Assembly: GCA_030248295.1 (NCBI GenBank)
Contig: JASANH010001155.1
Coordinates: forward strand, 62,001 to 126,000
DNA from: Mesodorylaimus sp. YZB2_4
Taxonomy: Eukaryota; Nematoda; Enoplea; Dorylaimida; Dorylaimidae
DNA: 64,000 bases
Direction of reading: 5' to 3'
The notes under the pieces were generated by a model that saw nothing but the letters and a program-made list of their open reading frames with translations, made no database searches and had not been told where the DNA came from. Positions 53,373-64,000 of the stretch are shown here, in pieces. The position numbers were made by a program, and so were the translations under genes. Positions within the stretch are counted from its first letter, which is position 1. Every line of letters starts with the position of its first letter.

Positions 53373-54477
53373 TCAGCCCTTCACGAAACAGCTTACACCT
53401 CGCCCAATGAAATCATTTCGACTAGTGAACGTTTTCAATTGACCAGCCAGATAAAGTAGGATTCCATTAGTTATGGCAAAATTGTAAATTAATTCTGGCG
53501 CAATGCCCGTGATCACGTAAAACACCAATAGCATTTTGGCAGCAGGCAAAATTGCAGCTTGCTGTCTCATAAACATCTGTCTTTCAGCCGCACTGGAGAA
53601 GCCGCCATTGACAGTGCTGTTGTCCAGTTTGATCTTCTTGACACACACACACACACAAATGAACATGGCGATGTAGGTGATCACTGATAGGACACAGAAT
53701 GCAAGATTAACACCGGCAAGGACGGAAAGCGCCCTGCCACCAAACACATGCCACAATTTATTGCAGGTTGGAATGAGAGTGCTGCGCTCAGGCACATTGA
53801 AGAGCATTGTAACCAGCGCACCCAGGCGGCGACAGATAGTCGAAACCGGAGTCTGTAGGCAAGAAAGTCCAACTGGAGGTACACAAGTCTCGCGACTATA
53901 CCTGCCCCAGAAACATCAACCAGAGAGGTTGACGTCTCCCAGCCAGGGGAGCGTATCTATTTCTCCCGACCGCCAGGAATGCTGGTTACAGCATTATGAG
54001 CATTGCAGCGACAGCATATACAGCACAGAGCAGTAAGCCAATAGTGGAGAGTCTCCGACCCTGACTGCGATAGTGGACTGGCGCAACGCTGCAGATAAGG
54101 CGATCTGAGGCCACCAAAAACACAGTCTGGACGTTCAAAGAAATAGCCGCTATGCCAATGGTGTTTATTTTACTCAAAAGGCAAAAGATTCTGGTTCGAT
54201 TGGACCAAGACCACAAATCGTAGTAGGTACTCGCCTATTTCCAACGCATTGGCCAACAAGAAGTCAAGAGCCAAAAGGAGTGAGCCAACAGCGCTAGCTG
54301 CTATCAGGGCGTAACAAGGAGTATGTATTTTCCTGTCGCTTATTAGTACAGCCAGGAAGAGTATGTTCATCCAAACGCCATGACGCCGATCACAATAGTA
54401 GCTACATGTGCGGCCATATTGAACGTAGGAGCGATAGTAGTAGAGTTGCAGGATATATTTTGGCAATGTTGATCCAT
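53373..54477 (-). pseudogene. GPCR array pseudogene A, disrupted by a MITE and frameshifts
   Basis: The original ATG is at 54477. The frame is broken by a shift near 54,380, another near 54,225 (between the GEY and WSWSNRTRIF segments), insertion of a 181-bp MITE (53809-53989) between TM4 and the following loop, and a shift near the C terminus at about 53,420. Otherwise it parallels the 62-kb copy: WSWSNRTRIFCLLSK, LNVQTVFLV, GRRLSTIGLLLCAVYAV, SVITYIAMFICVC. A (CA)n run expands the VCVC stretch at the end of TM5. A LINE sits immediately upstream, its target duplication spanning the ATG. Confidence 0.88.
53809..53989 (-). mobile_element. MITE with GTAACCAGC/GCTGGTTAC ends
   Basis: A 181-bp element with 9-bp terminal inverted repeats (GTAACCAGC, GCTGGTTAC), flanked by a direct repeat AGCATT on both sides (53803-53808 and 53990-53995). 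It lacks coding capacity. It is the best-preserved copy of a dispersed family also seen at 32180, 24660, 19398 and, as fragments, 13692 and 19842. The superfamily is not assigned. Confidence 0.82.
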
Positions 54478-54479
54478 GG

Positions 54480-57400
54480 TAGCGATGGTAGCGATGCGGT
54501 GATGCTGGATGGTCGGTTGCTGGTCTTCCTTCTAATTGTGTTGCTTGCCTGCCTAAATAACCAGTTTTCACTGCCTCCTAATACTATGCCTGTGACTGGC
54601 AACGAGCCAAACTACAAAATCGGATTTTGTAATATCAATGGTTTGCTCGGAAAACGCGATTCTGTCAAAGCCGAATTGTTGGCTGAAGACTTTGACGTAT
54701 TTGGGATTGCGGAGACAAAAATTGATAGTTCAATTAGTAATAGCGAACTGGAAATCCCGAACTATAATTTTGTGGGGGTCGATCGGAAAAGGGGTGGAGG
54801 AGGAGTCGCCGCTTATGTGAAATCTTCTTTTGCGATCACTCATGTGAAAACGCCTGCAAATTCTGTGTCTGCTCCATCGGATTTGGAACTGCTCCCTTTT
54901 AAAGTGGGTTCTGGCTTGAATTCGTTTATTTTCACTGTAGTTTATATACCAAAACGCAATGGATCAACGATTGATATTTTTAGCGATTATTTGCTTCGAG
55001 CATTCCGATCGCAACTTCAGCGACCTGTCATCGTTGGGGATTTGAATATTGATTTACTGTCTAATGCGCCTGGCACACAAAATATTTATCGCTTATTGGC
55101 CTGCATGAATGGTATTCAAACTGTTTCAAATCCTACGCGTAAAGAAGCGCTTTTGGATCTGTCAATCATAGATGATCAGAATCGACATATATCGACTGAT
55201 ATTTTCCCCCCGATTTCAACTTCTGATCATTTGACTTTGTGCATTCTCATTTCTGGTGCATCAAAGAAACGAGCTCAGGAGAGACGCACAATTCGTTTGA
55301 TGCGGCGTGTAGACTGGGCCAAAGTGAACGAACGATTATTGAATTTGAACTTAGGACAAGTTGTGAATTCAGCGAGTGGAGTCGACGATGCCTGCAATAA
55401 GCTGACTGCTGCTGTCACGTCTGCCATAGATGAGTTTGTCCCTAGACGAGTGGTCCGCACGGACAACCGTTGTCCATGGATGCAAAGTCACCTTCTGCGA
55501 ACAATACGAGAAAAAAATGCGGCGTACAAAAGATAAAAACGTAGTGGGAATGATATTGATCGGCACCTACTGTATTTCTTAACCTTCAGCGTAAATGCAA
55601 AAAGGCTGTGCACGAAGCGAAGAAAAATTTTATCAAATCTACGTTCACTGACGACCAGTCACCAAGTGCTTTCTGCTGGTCGGCGTTTAGAAAGTTATCG
55701 CTAAAGGAGCAGTCAGTTCCAGTAGTTGTGCAAGATAATATGAACTGTCCTTTATTTGGCTCGTTCTCTATCTCGACTGCCTTTAACGAACATTTTGCAA
55801 GAAACTTCAATTTTAGTGATTATGGCCCCTTTACTCCTCGTTCTTCCACTGTTGTCGACCAGTTCGATTGTTCTGTGACCAGCCAGTTTCTTGTAAACTG
55901 CGTAGACCGATTGAAAGTGCGAAGTGCTCCAGGTGATGATGGCATAACCGTATCTATTTTGAAGTGCATTGCGTCGTCGATTTGTCCCGGCCTTACTGCC
56001 TTATTTAATCGATCGATCGATTCTGGCGTTTTTCCATCTGCTTGGAAAACGGTCAAGGTCGTTCCAATTCCTAAAGTTGGGACAGAACACAAATTTGTAA
56101 TTATCGACCGATATCGCTCTTGTCGGTGATTTCTAAATTATTCGAAAAACACGTCGACCGCTTGTTGCGCAAATTCATTCAGATCTCACCTGACCAGCAT
56201 GGATTTTGGAAAGGACGAGGTAGAAAAACTGCCCTATTATCAACATCGCAGCAAATTTACGACTGGTTGGATAGTTCTAGCTATAACTATGTCTCGGCGA
56301 TTTACTTCGATTTGGCAAAAGCATTTGATCAAATCCCCCATTTCTCATTACTGTCCACGCTTCAAGATTATCATCGGGTGCCAAGCAAACTTTTGATTTG
56401 GCTCAACTCGTACTTGTCAAATAGATACCAGTTCGTCTCATCGTCAGTCCGTAATTGTGCATCAAACGTCCTACCTGTGGTTAGTGGCGTCCCACAAGGA
56501 AGTGTGCTCGGCCCAATCCTTTTTATTGCTTGTATCGATCCGCTATTGACTGAGTTTAGGGTGCGATACCCGTCACTCCCTGGCCGCCTTTGCAGACGAC
56601 TGTCGACTTCTTATACCTGTCAAGAAATTTAAAGACATTGCCCGTGCCACTCAACCAGCGATCGACTTTCTTAGCTCAAAACTTTTGAGCATTGGCCTGA
56701 AATTCAATATTGGGAAAACGAAAGCAGTAGTTTACAGGTTCCAACGTGGCTCATTGAAACAGTCGCCTGATCTCCGGTTAAATGGCCAGCCGATTGAAGT
56801 GGTTGATCAATACAAATACTTGGGCGTCCTTTATTCATATGACATGAAATTTTCCACTCATATCAGCTAAATCGTTCGGGATTCATGTTCCATGATTGGT
56901 GCATTTAGGCGAAAATTCGGTCGCCATGTTAATTTAAAAGTTCTTGGGGTCGTCTACAAATCTTGTGTTCGAGCCAAACTTGAGTACGGCGCCACATGCT
57001 GGGATCCAATTTTGGCAAAAGATATCAAAGAAGTTGAACGAGCTCAAATACTTGCTGTTCGCCACTGCTTTAAATGACTGGACCGTACAGTACCATATGA
57101 CAGTGCCTTGAACAGACTTGGATGGCCCCGGCTCGAAACCCGGCGAAAGCACTTAAAGTTGATTCAGCTGTTCAAGTTTATTCACAAAATTCATGATTCC
57201 CGCCAGTATGTGAAGCTTGCAGAAACGGGTCGGCGATACAGCCAGCGTTTGGTTCAGGCGCATGAGCTTTATATTCCAGCGCATCGAACAGTCTCATATA
57301 CACAGTCATTTGATTTTTCATCAGCGCATTTATGGAATCGTCTTCCCTGCAATGTAGCAATGTGTGATCGAATTGGAAAATTTATAGCGTCGGTTCGCAA

Positions 57401-57576
57401 AATGACGTTTTAAGATGTTACACGTTTCCCCCTTTTTTAGTTGACATTTTTAGTATGAGTCTTTGACATATACCCGTAATGTAACGTTACTTTATTCTCC
57501 TTTTTACTGTACATGTCTTTCAGAGCTTGAGTGCAGTCTAACTGCTTCGCTGAAAGTAAAATCAATCAATCAATCA
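54480..57576 (+). mobile_element. Non-LTR retrotransposon (Jockey/CR1-like LINE), decayed
   Basis: The element spans about 3.1 kb with an 8-bp target duplication ATCCATGG (54472-54479 and 57577-57584) and an (AATC)n tail. It encodes an apurinic-type endonuclease: FCNINGL, AETKID, VGDLNID and TSDHLTL supply the catalytic Asn, Glu, Asp/Asn and Asp/His. Reverse transcriptase follows: VVPIPK, YFDLAKAFD (motif A), SGVPQGSVLGPILF (motif B) and FADD (motif C). These lie in different frames, with a stop at 55534, shifts near 55,590, 56,110 and 56,575, and stops near 56,868 and 57,075, so it is inactive. No gag-like ORF1 is seen, so it is probably 5'-truncated. Confidence 0.92.
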
Positions 57577-57584
57577 ATCCATGG

Positions 57585-59406
57585 AAAAAATGGTTTTGAA
57601 ACTTTCCTTCGTACAAGTGCACCTCAATAAGATTATCTGCTGCCTGTCGGCTACTCACTTGCGCTGTGTTCTTGCGATAAAAACTTTCAGGTGGGAGCCA
57701 TGACTAATTAGTCCTCGCATTCGATCAGGAACAATGCGTTATGACACCCTTTTGCGTCACTGGGTTCACAGAGGTGCATTTCCTCGTGGAACAAAAATTT
57801 CCACCGGTCAAACACTGCCTGTCGTGGCTCTATATAGTGAATTAGAAAACTGCTCAAGCCTCCTAGGTACACTGTCGGGCGCAGATGCACTTGTTCGTTG
57901 TTAAGGTCTCTACAATGATCCCAATCGACAGAGATCGACTACGATATACATTTTTAGACAATCTTCAGAATTCGAAGGTAGAAGAAACACGTTTTCAGAC
58001 AAATTAGCGGATACCTTGTGAAATCCTCGATGCGATAGCCTGATTTCTTGTGGCCATTGCGCACCAATCTGCCCTCAGAGTCTGCTGTCAGTGAATTTAA
58101 AGAAGCGATATCAATTTTATTTTCTAATACTCTGATTATTAAGAGCACTACATTGGCTCTGCCCACCCAGGGCAGATCAGACCATGTGTGGCCACCCAGA
58201 TTTCTGAAAAGCCAGTTTCCACTGTGGTAGCCACATGGATTCCGTGTCAAAACCATACGGCCCCACACGGATCCACGCAAACCTTGGAAACCGAGCTCTT
58301 CGCCGTTGATAGTATGGAAAAACCACGTTTCCATATAGATCCACGAGATCTGCCAAATATTCCCTGCAGCTTCCAATACTACCTACGGTACTCTGGCTGG
58401 AGTATCGTCTCTGGTCTGCGTGCTGCCAATTTGATTCCTCATAAGACTGAATTGGGTTATAACCTTTAAGCTGAAGCAAATATCTGCTTGCAACCGAACA
58501 GAATCAAAAATTTTGAATCGACAATTTTAAATCGAATACAGTAATCTGCTATTGGACAAAGAAATTTTATTCTGCAGCTGATAGTGGGGGGGGGGGGGGG
58601 GGGACAAGACGCACTGCATGGGAGACATCTCCTAAAGGGCTTACGATATTCAAAATCATCAGGGTATTCATAAAAAATGTTGCCCAAACCACTTTTTTTT
58701 AGGTAATATCGAAGCGGCATCAAATCAGAGAGCATATCAATTAAATTGACCGGATATATTCTGCGTGTTTGAACTCGAATCGTATTTTAGATTTTTTGAG
58801 CTTTTTCCTTAAAGTCGGATTTTTACGGCCAGAATTCCATCTTAAGCCAGAATCCATACATAGGCAACTGGCCATTTCTGGAGGCCAATAAAATTTTTAT
58901 CTCCCCTTGGACATATTATCAGAAATCCCGTTATTTCAGATCTGCACCGCACACATGCGCTAATAGTTACAGCAAGTTTAATAATCATATCAGTGTAGTG
59001 CAACATCTTTCCGCATCAATTTTATGCAATCTGGTCAGGTGATAATGCACCAGCAATAAAACTTCTAGTAAACAGTTGTACTGCTAGCCTTGTGAGGTTA
59101 GGTTATTTGTTAGCCGTGCCATTCAGTAGCAATTTTTCATGCTTATTTGAACGGTTTACTTAGAATTAATTTACGCGTATCAAGCCCGAAGTATAGTACC
59201 ATGCGATGCGTCAAATAAGCGTGCGATGAGACACTTTTGAGTGAACTGGCAATGTAAAAAGGTGCCTAAAACGTCGCATCGCAAGCTTATTTGAAGCATC
59301 GCATCAAACTATACTTCCAGCCTTATGGAAACAGGAACTCTTCTTGGTGTTCAAGAAAATTGTTTTGAAATGCACGGATAACAGAGAAACTAACATAATA
59401 ACTGTC
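57585..59406. other. Array spacer, original upstream region of GPCR pseudogene A
   Basis: The first 350 bases ('ggtgggagccatgactaattagtc', 'ttcgatcaggaacaatgcg') match the upstream regions of the copies at 60.4 and 63.0 kb, which shows that the LINE separated this gene from its promoter. An 18-nt poly-G run lies at 58586-58603. Words at 58,225-58,290 ('gccacatggattccgtgtcaaa') resemble 46,997-47,060. From 58,965 to 59,115 the sequence matches 61,605-61,790, another sign of tandem duplication. Confidence 0.6.
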
Positions 59407-60399
59407 CTAGTACTGCTGTGCCCTCGCTGGCTGCGAAGCAGGGCCAATAGCGGGCTCGACATAATGGCACCCAAACAAGCGTCTTAATCCTTGTCGAAAG
59501 AGCTTGCATCTTGGAACTAAAGAGATCATTTCCACCAGTAAACTCAACGTTTTCAGATGGGCAGCTACATCGATCAGAATTTCTGCAGAAGGGGCGAAAT
59601 TATAGATTAATTCCGGCGCAATGCCCGTGATCACGTACAACACCAATAGTATTTTGGCAGCAGGCAAAAGTGCAGCTTGTTGTCTCATAAACATTTGTCT
59701 TTCCGCCGCATTTAAGGAATCCGCCATTGGCAGTGCTGTTGTCCAGTTTGATCTTTCTCACACACACACAAATGAACATGGCGATGTAGGTGATCACTGA
59801 GAGGACACAGAATGCAAGATTAACACGAGCAAGGAGGGAAAGCGCCCTGCCACCAAGCACCAAGCCATAATTTGCTGCAGGTTGGAACGAGACTGCTGAG
59901 CTCGGGGCCATCAAAAACTATGATGAGCATTACAGCGACAGCATATACAGCACACAGTAGTAAGCCAATAGTAGCGAGTCTCCGACCCTGACTGTGATAG
60001 TGGACTGGCGCAACGCTGCAGATAAGGCGATCTGAGACCATCAAGAACAGTCTGGACGTTTAAAGAAATAGCCGCCATGCCAATGATGTATATTCTACTC
60101 AAATGGCAAAAGATTCTGGTTCGATTGGACCAAGACCACAAGTTGTAGTACTCGCCAATTTCTGACGCGTTGTTTGACAAGTAGTTAATAGCCAAAAGGA
60201 GTGAGCCCATGGAGCTAGCTGCTATCAGGGCGAAACACGGAGTGTGCATTTTCCTTTCATTGAATATGACAGCCATGACGAGTATGTTCATCCAGACGTC
60301 CATGTCACAAACTGTGATGGCAGTTATATGTGCGGCCATATTGAAACTAGGTTCAACATAGCTAATGGTACCAGACTCATTTTGGTTTTGTTGATCCAT
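59407..60399 (-). pseudogene. GPCR array pseudogene B, multiple frameshifts
   Basis: Start ATG 60399. It reads MDQQNQNESG, then TM1-TM3 up to LNVQTV. A 2-bp deletion near 60,050 shifts the frame relative to the copies at 53 and 62 kb. Further shifts occur near 59,875 and 59,715. All later segments (GRRLATIGLLLCAVYAV, SVITYIAMFICVC, QMFMRQQAALLPAAK, a TM7-equivalent ending LVPRCKLF) are present in other frames. Without introns to explain the breaks, it is a pseudogene. Confidence 0.85.
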
Positions 60400-62053
60400 G
60401 GTTTAAAATTTTTTGGAAAATTTTCCGCCGTATGCAGAGGTAGCAGCTCGATTAAAGATTAGCAGCTTCTTGTCGCCTTATTTCACTCTCAATGTGTGCT
60501 TGTTGTAGGGACTCTCATGGGGGTAGCCATGGCTAATTAGTCGTAACATTCGACCTGGCACGATGCGTGATTACTCAACTTTGTGTCATACCGGTCAATT
60601 TTCCTGGCCAAAGATAGGTTGGCTGATGGATTGAAACGTGGATTAAAAATGTGCGTGGGTCAAGCAAACTGCCTGGGTTGGCTTTAGTGAGTGCAAAACT
60701 ACCTACAGCATAAATTCCATCAGGCTCATTGTCGGATGCAGTCGTGTCTTGTTAGGATCTCCATGAACAATAAACCAATTAACAGAGGAATATGCACATT
60801 TTGAGACAATTGTCAGGGTTCGAAGAGAGAAGATGCTGCCGTAAGGTCTTTCGATTAATTAGCAAAAACCTAATTGAGAGCCCATTCTTTTTCTAGAATT
60901 TCTTTGCCAAGGCCGCTGGCCATCGAGTACGACAGCCTGATTTTTTTGTTGTTGCAAATACCTGCCCTCTGAAGCTGATATTCCACGCCGAAAAGAAATC
61001 AAAAGACGACGCGATACATATCAATGGTATTATCTGACAAAATGGTCATCAAAAGCGCTATCTATGACACTGTCCACCCATAAAATGCAGCGCAAATCAG
61101 GCCTTTGGAAACCAGGGCCCAATTTCATTGAGGCACTTCCAAGTAATGTAAGCACCACAAGTGACTTTTACAAATTATCCACGTTTAACCACAAACAAAG
61201 TCACAAGTTAGAAATGCAAGCGCGAGAGGTGCCCAGTCACCGGAAACCTGTAAGCCGTCCCGTCCACGACGAACTTGCATCAAGAAATACGGGCTACCAG
61301 TCACAAGCCCCACAGACGAGCGGCTCATTCCGATGCTGTCAGCCCTTGTAAAAAGAACTGGGAGAAAATGACGTATGAAATATCAAGGCAGAACTTGCAA
61401 ATTAGCCCAAACTCACGATCAGAAGGCAGCAGTGCATTGATTCTCCAGATGGTGAGGGTGCATGATAATAAGTTGGGCACCTCTCACAGACAACTTCTAG
61501 TTTCTTGGCGTCACTAACCTGCCAGATGACGAATAGTAAAATACAGTGTATATTAGGATTGGTTTACAATATGCATACAGTGTATTTCAACTGCGCCCGA
61601 GCATTAAAAGTTACAGCAAGTTTAACAATCACATCAATATATTGCAACATCTTCCCACGTCAGTTTTATGCATTCTATTAGCGTGTAATGCACCAACAAC
61701 AAAACTGCCTACAAAATAACAGACAACTAGCAGGCACACTGCGAGCCTTGCGAGGTTTGGGATTTTTTGCTAGCCGTGCGGATCAAGAGCAATTTTTATG
61801 CTTATTTGAAGGGCTTTCTTTCAAATTACATTATGGTCATTATTAGCGTCCATGCTTTTCTATGTGCCACAGAAAATACTTTTCATTCGATACACTGCTC
61901 TCCCAGACCATGTGTGGTCACAACCCCAACTGCACCACGCATTGTCTGCTTCTAGCGGGAAGCAAGAAAACTTTAGCAACCACACCCCCTTTTCTACAAT
62001 CACACAAACACACTGAAGTCTGAGGGGCAACTGCTGTAATACAAACTGTCCTA
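60400..62053. other. Array spacer between GPCR copies B and C
   Basis: It holds the duplicated upstream block of copy B (60,420-60,760) and the duplicated downstream block of copy C (61,605-61,790). Together these define a tandem unit of about 2.65 kb. No gene was recognised. Confidence 0.5.
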
Positions 62054-62986
62054 TTATTTCTGAGTCCTCACCGATTTCAAAGCAACGGTGATGGCGACTC
62101 CTCCAGCAGGATGACACTTGATCAAGCGTCTTAATCCTTGTCGAAATAGCTTGCATCTTAAAACTAAGGAGATCATTTCGACCAGTAAACTCGACGTTTT
62201 CAGGTGACCAGCCACGTCGCTGAGGATTCCTCCAGGAGGGGCCAAGTTGAAGCTTAATTCTGGTGCAATTCCTGTGATCAAATACAGTACCAATAATATT
62301 TTAGCAGCTGGCAAAATTGCGGCTTGTTGTCTCATAAACATCTGTTTTTCAGCAGCACTGGAGAATCCGCCATTGGCGGTGCTGGTGTCCAGTTTGATCT
62401 TCTTCACACACACACAAATGAACATGGCGATGTAGGTGATCACTGATAAAAAGCAAAATGCAAGATTAACACCAGCAAGGAATGCGCGTGCCCTGGTACT
62501 TATCACTGTGCGTAGTTTATTGCAGGTTGACACGAGACTGCTGAGCTCGGGGCCATCAAAAACTATGATGAGCATTGCAGCGACAGCATATACAGCGCAG
62601 AGTAGTAAGCCGATAGTGGCGAGTCTCCGACCTTGATTTCGATATTGGACTGGTGCGAAGCTGCAGAATAGGCGATCCAGGGCCACCAAAAACACAGTCT
62701 GGACGTTCATAGAAACAGCCATCATGCCAAGTATGTAGGCTTTACTCAGCAGGCAAAAGATTCTTGTTCGATTGGACCAAGACCACAAACTGTTGTACTC
62801 GCCGATTTCTGACGCTTTGTTCATCAAGTTGTTGATAGCTAAAAGAAGAGAGCCAACAGAGCTAGCTGCTATCAGGACGAAACATGGAGTGTGCATTTTC
62901 TTTTCGTTGATTATGACAGCCAGGACGAGTATGTTCATCAAGAAGCCAACGACACAGACCATCATACTGGTTATATGTGCTGCCAT
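62054..62986 (-). CDS. GPCR array member C, seven-TM frame open but N terminus cut by a stop
   Basis: An open frame of 310 residues runs from ATG 62986 with all seven segments: GFLMNILVLAVI (TM1), ASSVGSLLLAI (TM2), SMNVQTVFLVALDRLFCSF (TM3, DRL), LLLCAVYAVAAMLII (TM4), LAFCFLSVITYIAMFICVC (TM5), AAKILLVLYLITGIAPEL (TM6) and LVEMISLVLRC (TM7). In copies A and B the protein starts about 20 codons earlier (here ATG 63046), but codon 5 is TGA in this copy. The shorter product lacks the NxS/T-bearing extracellular start. It may still be made from the internal ATG, or be a young pseudogene. Closely related to A and B. Confidence 0.7.
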   Translation of the reverse strand: MAAHITSMMVCVVGFLMNILVLAVIINEKKMHTPCFVLIAASSVGSLLLAINNLMNKASEIGEYNSLWSWSNRTRIFCLLSKAYILGMMAVSMNVQTVFLVALDRLFCSFAPVQYRNQGRRLATIGLLLCAVYAVAAMLIIVFDGPELSSLVSTCNKLRTVISTRARAFLAGVNLAFCFLSVITYIAMFICVCVKKIKLDTSTANGGFSSAAEKQMFMRQQAAILPAAKILLVLYLITGIAPELSFNLAPPGGILSDVAGHLKTSSLLVEMISLVLRCKLFRQGLRRLIKCHPAGGVAITVALKSVRTQK

Positions 62987-64000
62987 ATTGAACACGGGTG
63001 CGATAGTAGTGGAGTTACAGGATACATTTTGTCATTGTTGATCCATGGCTGAAACCAGCTCGATTAAAGATTAGCAGCTGTCTGTGGACTAATTTTACTC
63101 AGCACTATGTTTTTGTGATAAAACTTGCACTGTGACTAATTAGGAAGAGAACGAACTGGGTATTTGAGCTGCTACAATGGGTGGGTAGCATTTTTCGCCA
63201 AAGGGGCTAATTTAGTCGATCGAAGATTAGTTTGCTGATGGATTGGGACCCCAATGTGCACGCGTCAAACACTGGCCAACTCTAATGAGTGACAAAACTT
63301 CATAAATTCCCCGCGGGTGCAGGTGAACTGGTAAATTGTTCGGATCTCAACAATGAGCCCGTTCGACAGAGGAGGATGTGCATTTTTAATTTTAGATAAT
63401 CACCATTGTTCCAAGGGAGCAGGAGCGTTGTAGCATTTTTCACATCAATAGGCAAATATGTACCGAATTGCGAGTGAATTTCGAAGCGGGAATTTGTCAG
63501 ACAAGGTCTTGCAGAGCCTTTCATCGAGTGCTAGTCTTATTCTTTCTGGCCCATAATACAGTATCCGCCCGCCGACAATGAATCAAAAGTAGACACAATC
63601 TTTCTACTAACACTATTCTCAGGTTTTTTATATTATTACTCCAACATTTTATGTTTTTCAAAATAAAATATATGCATACAAAAAATAGACCTCATATCAA
63701 TTTTAATATCCGACATGCTACTCATCGAATGCAGTTCCATGGCTCAGTCTGACCCAGAGTGTACAGCGCATCAGACCATGGGAGAACAGCTTGCCGCATG
63801 GTCTCTAGTCTGCACGGTACAGTATGTACCAAAAGTCATGGCAACATCAAAACTCGCTACCCGATTGGATTGGATTGGATCGATAATTTTTAAGTCCAGT
63901 CCAACATCTGATTGCAGACCGCCCAATCCAAAAGTCTGGATTGAATAGAAGACATTCAACGAAAACTTACATTCTTACATAATATTTGGCAGTGGGGAGG
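62987..64000. other. Upstream region of GPCR copy C, nothing further recognised
   Basis: The first few hundred bases ('gctcgattaaagattagcagct', 'tgactaattagga') match the upstream regions of copies A and B. The last 500 bases show no gene, tRNA or transposon end. Confidence 0.45.

Noticed and set aside
54590..55440. Endonuclease/exonuclease/phosphatase domain that could be called a host repair enzyme
   Set aside because: It is followed by reverse-transcriptase motifs, is flanked by a target duplication and belongs to the LINE. The true host enzyme is APEX2 at 10.5-12.1 kb.
1..64000. CRISPR arrays, rRNA, snRNA, spliced-leader RNA genes or operon-type tight gene spacing
   Set aside because: Searched for by eye using conserved words. 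None seen. The smallest same-strand gap between recognised genes is about 450 bp (APEX2 to phosphatase), with no intercistronic signal identified.

Overview
The window is eukaryotic, from an invertebrate animal. Its genes have GT-AG introns, some very short (52-55 bp) and others of 1.8-3 kb full of transposon debris, with acceptors mostly of the TTTCAG/TTTTCAG type. Divergent chemoreceptor-like GPCRs, a highly divergent receptor tyrosine phosphatase, FMRFamide-receptor-like GPCRs, long poly-G/C tracts and clusters of TGATAAG (GATA-factor) sites suggest an ecdysozoan. A nematode fits best and a tardigrade is possible, but the sequence does not settle it. No prokaryotic, organellar or viral gene was seen.

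Layout. 1-6 kb: a 3' exon of an unrecognised, probably GPI-anchored protein, two abutting perfect palindromes and nested inverted-repeat elements. 6.1-10.1 kb (-): a 12-exon receptor-type protein tyrosine phosphatase with a novel ectodomain. 10.5-12.1 kb (-): APEX2 DNA-repair endonuclease, head-to-head with the first three coding exons of chaperonin CCT8 (12.6-13.06 kb, +), whose remainder was not found. 14.1-18.4 kb (-): an FMRFamide-receptor-like GPCR with a 3-kb intron holding a mariner-type MITE, a tRNA-derived SINE and 12 TGATAAG sites. 18.4-31 kb: gene-poor, with SINEs, MITEs, a FLYWCH fragment, a Harbinger-like MITE and a 5'-truncated LINE. 31.2 and 50.0 kb (+): two copies of an undescribed two-exon gene. 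32.7-35.1 kb (-): glucoside xylosyltransferase (GXYLT). 37.4-38.5 kb (-): a neuropeptide-type GPCR. 42.5-49.6 kb (+): a three-exon MYORG-like GH31 protein that appears to lack the catalytic nucleophile. 51-63 kb (-): a tandem array of related GPCRs. One member is intact, one has an early stop, and two are pseudogenes. A LINE landed on the start codon of one pseudogene, which also carries a MITE.

The genes do not form one pathway. The main themes are sensory and peptide GPCR turnover, ER/Golgi glycan enzymes (GXYLT, MYORG-like), DNA repair, and heavy remodelling by small non-autonomous elements. The most notable items are the duplicated novel gene with mainly synonymous divergence, the GATA-site cluster in the FMRFamide-receptor intron, the phosphatase with an unusual ectodomain, the GH31 pseudoenzyme candidate, and the LINE whose 8-bp target duplication contains the GPCR ATG.
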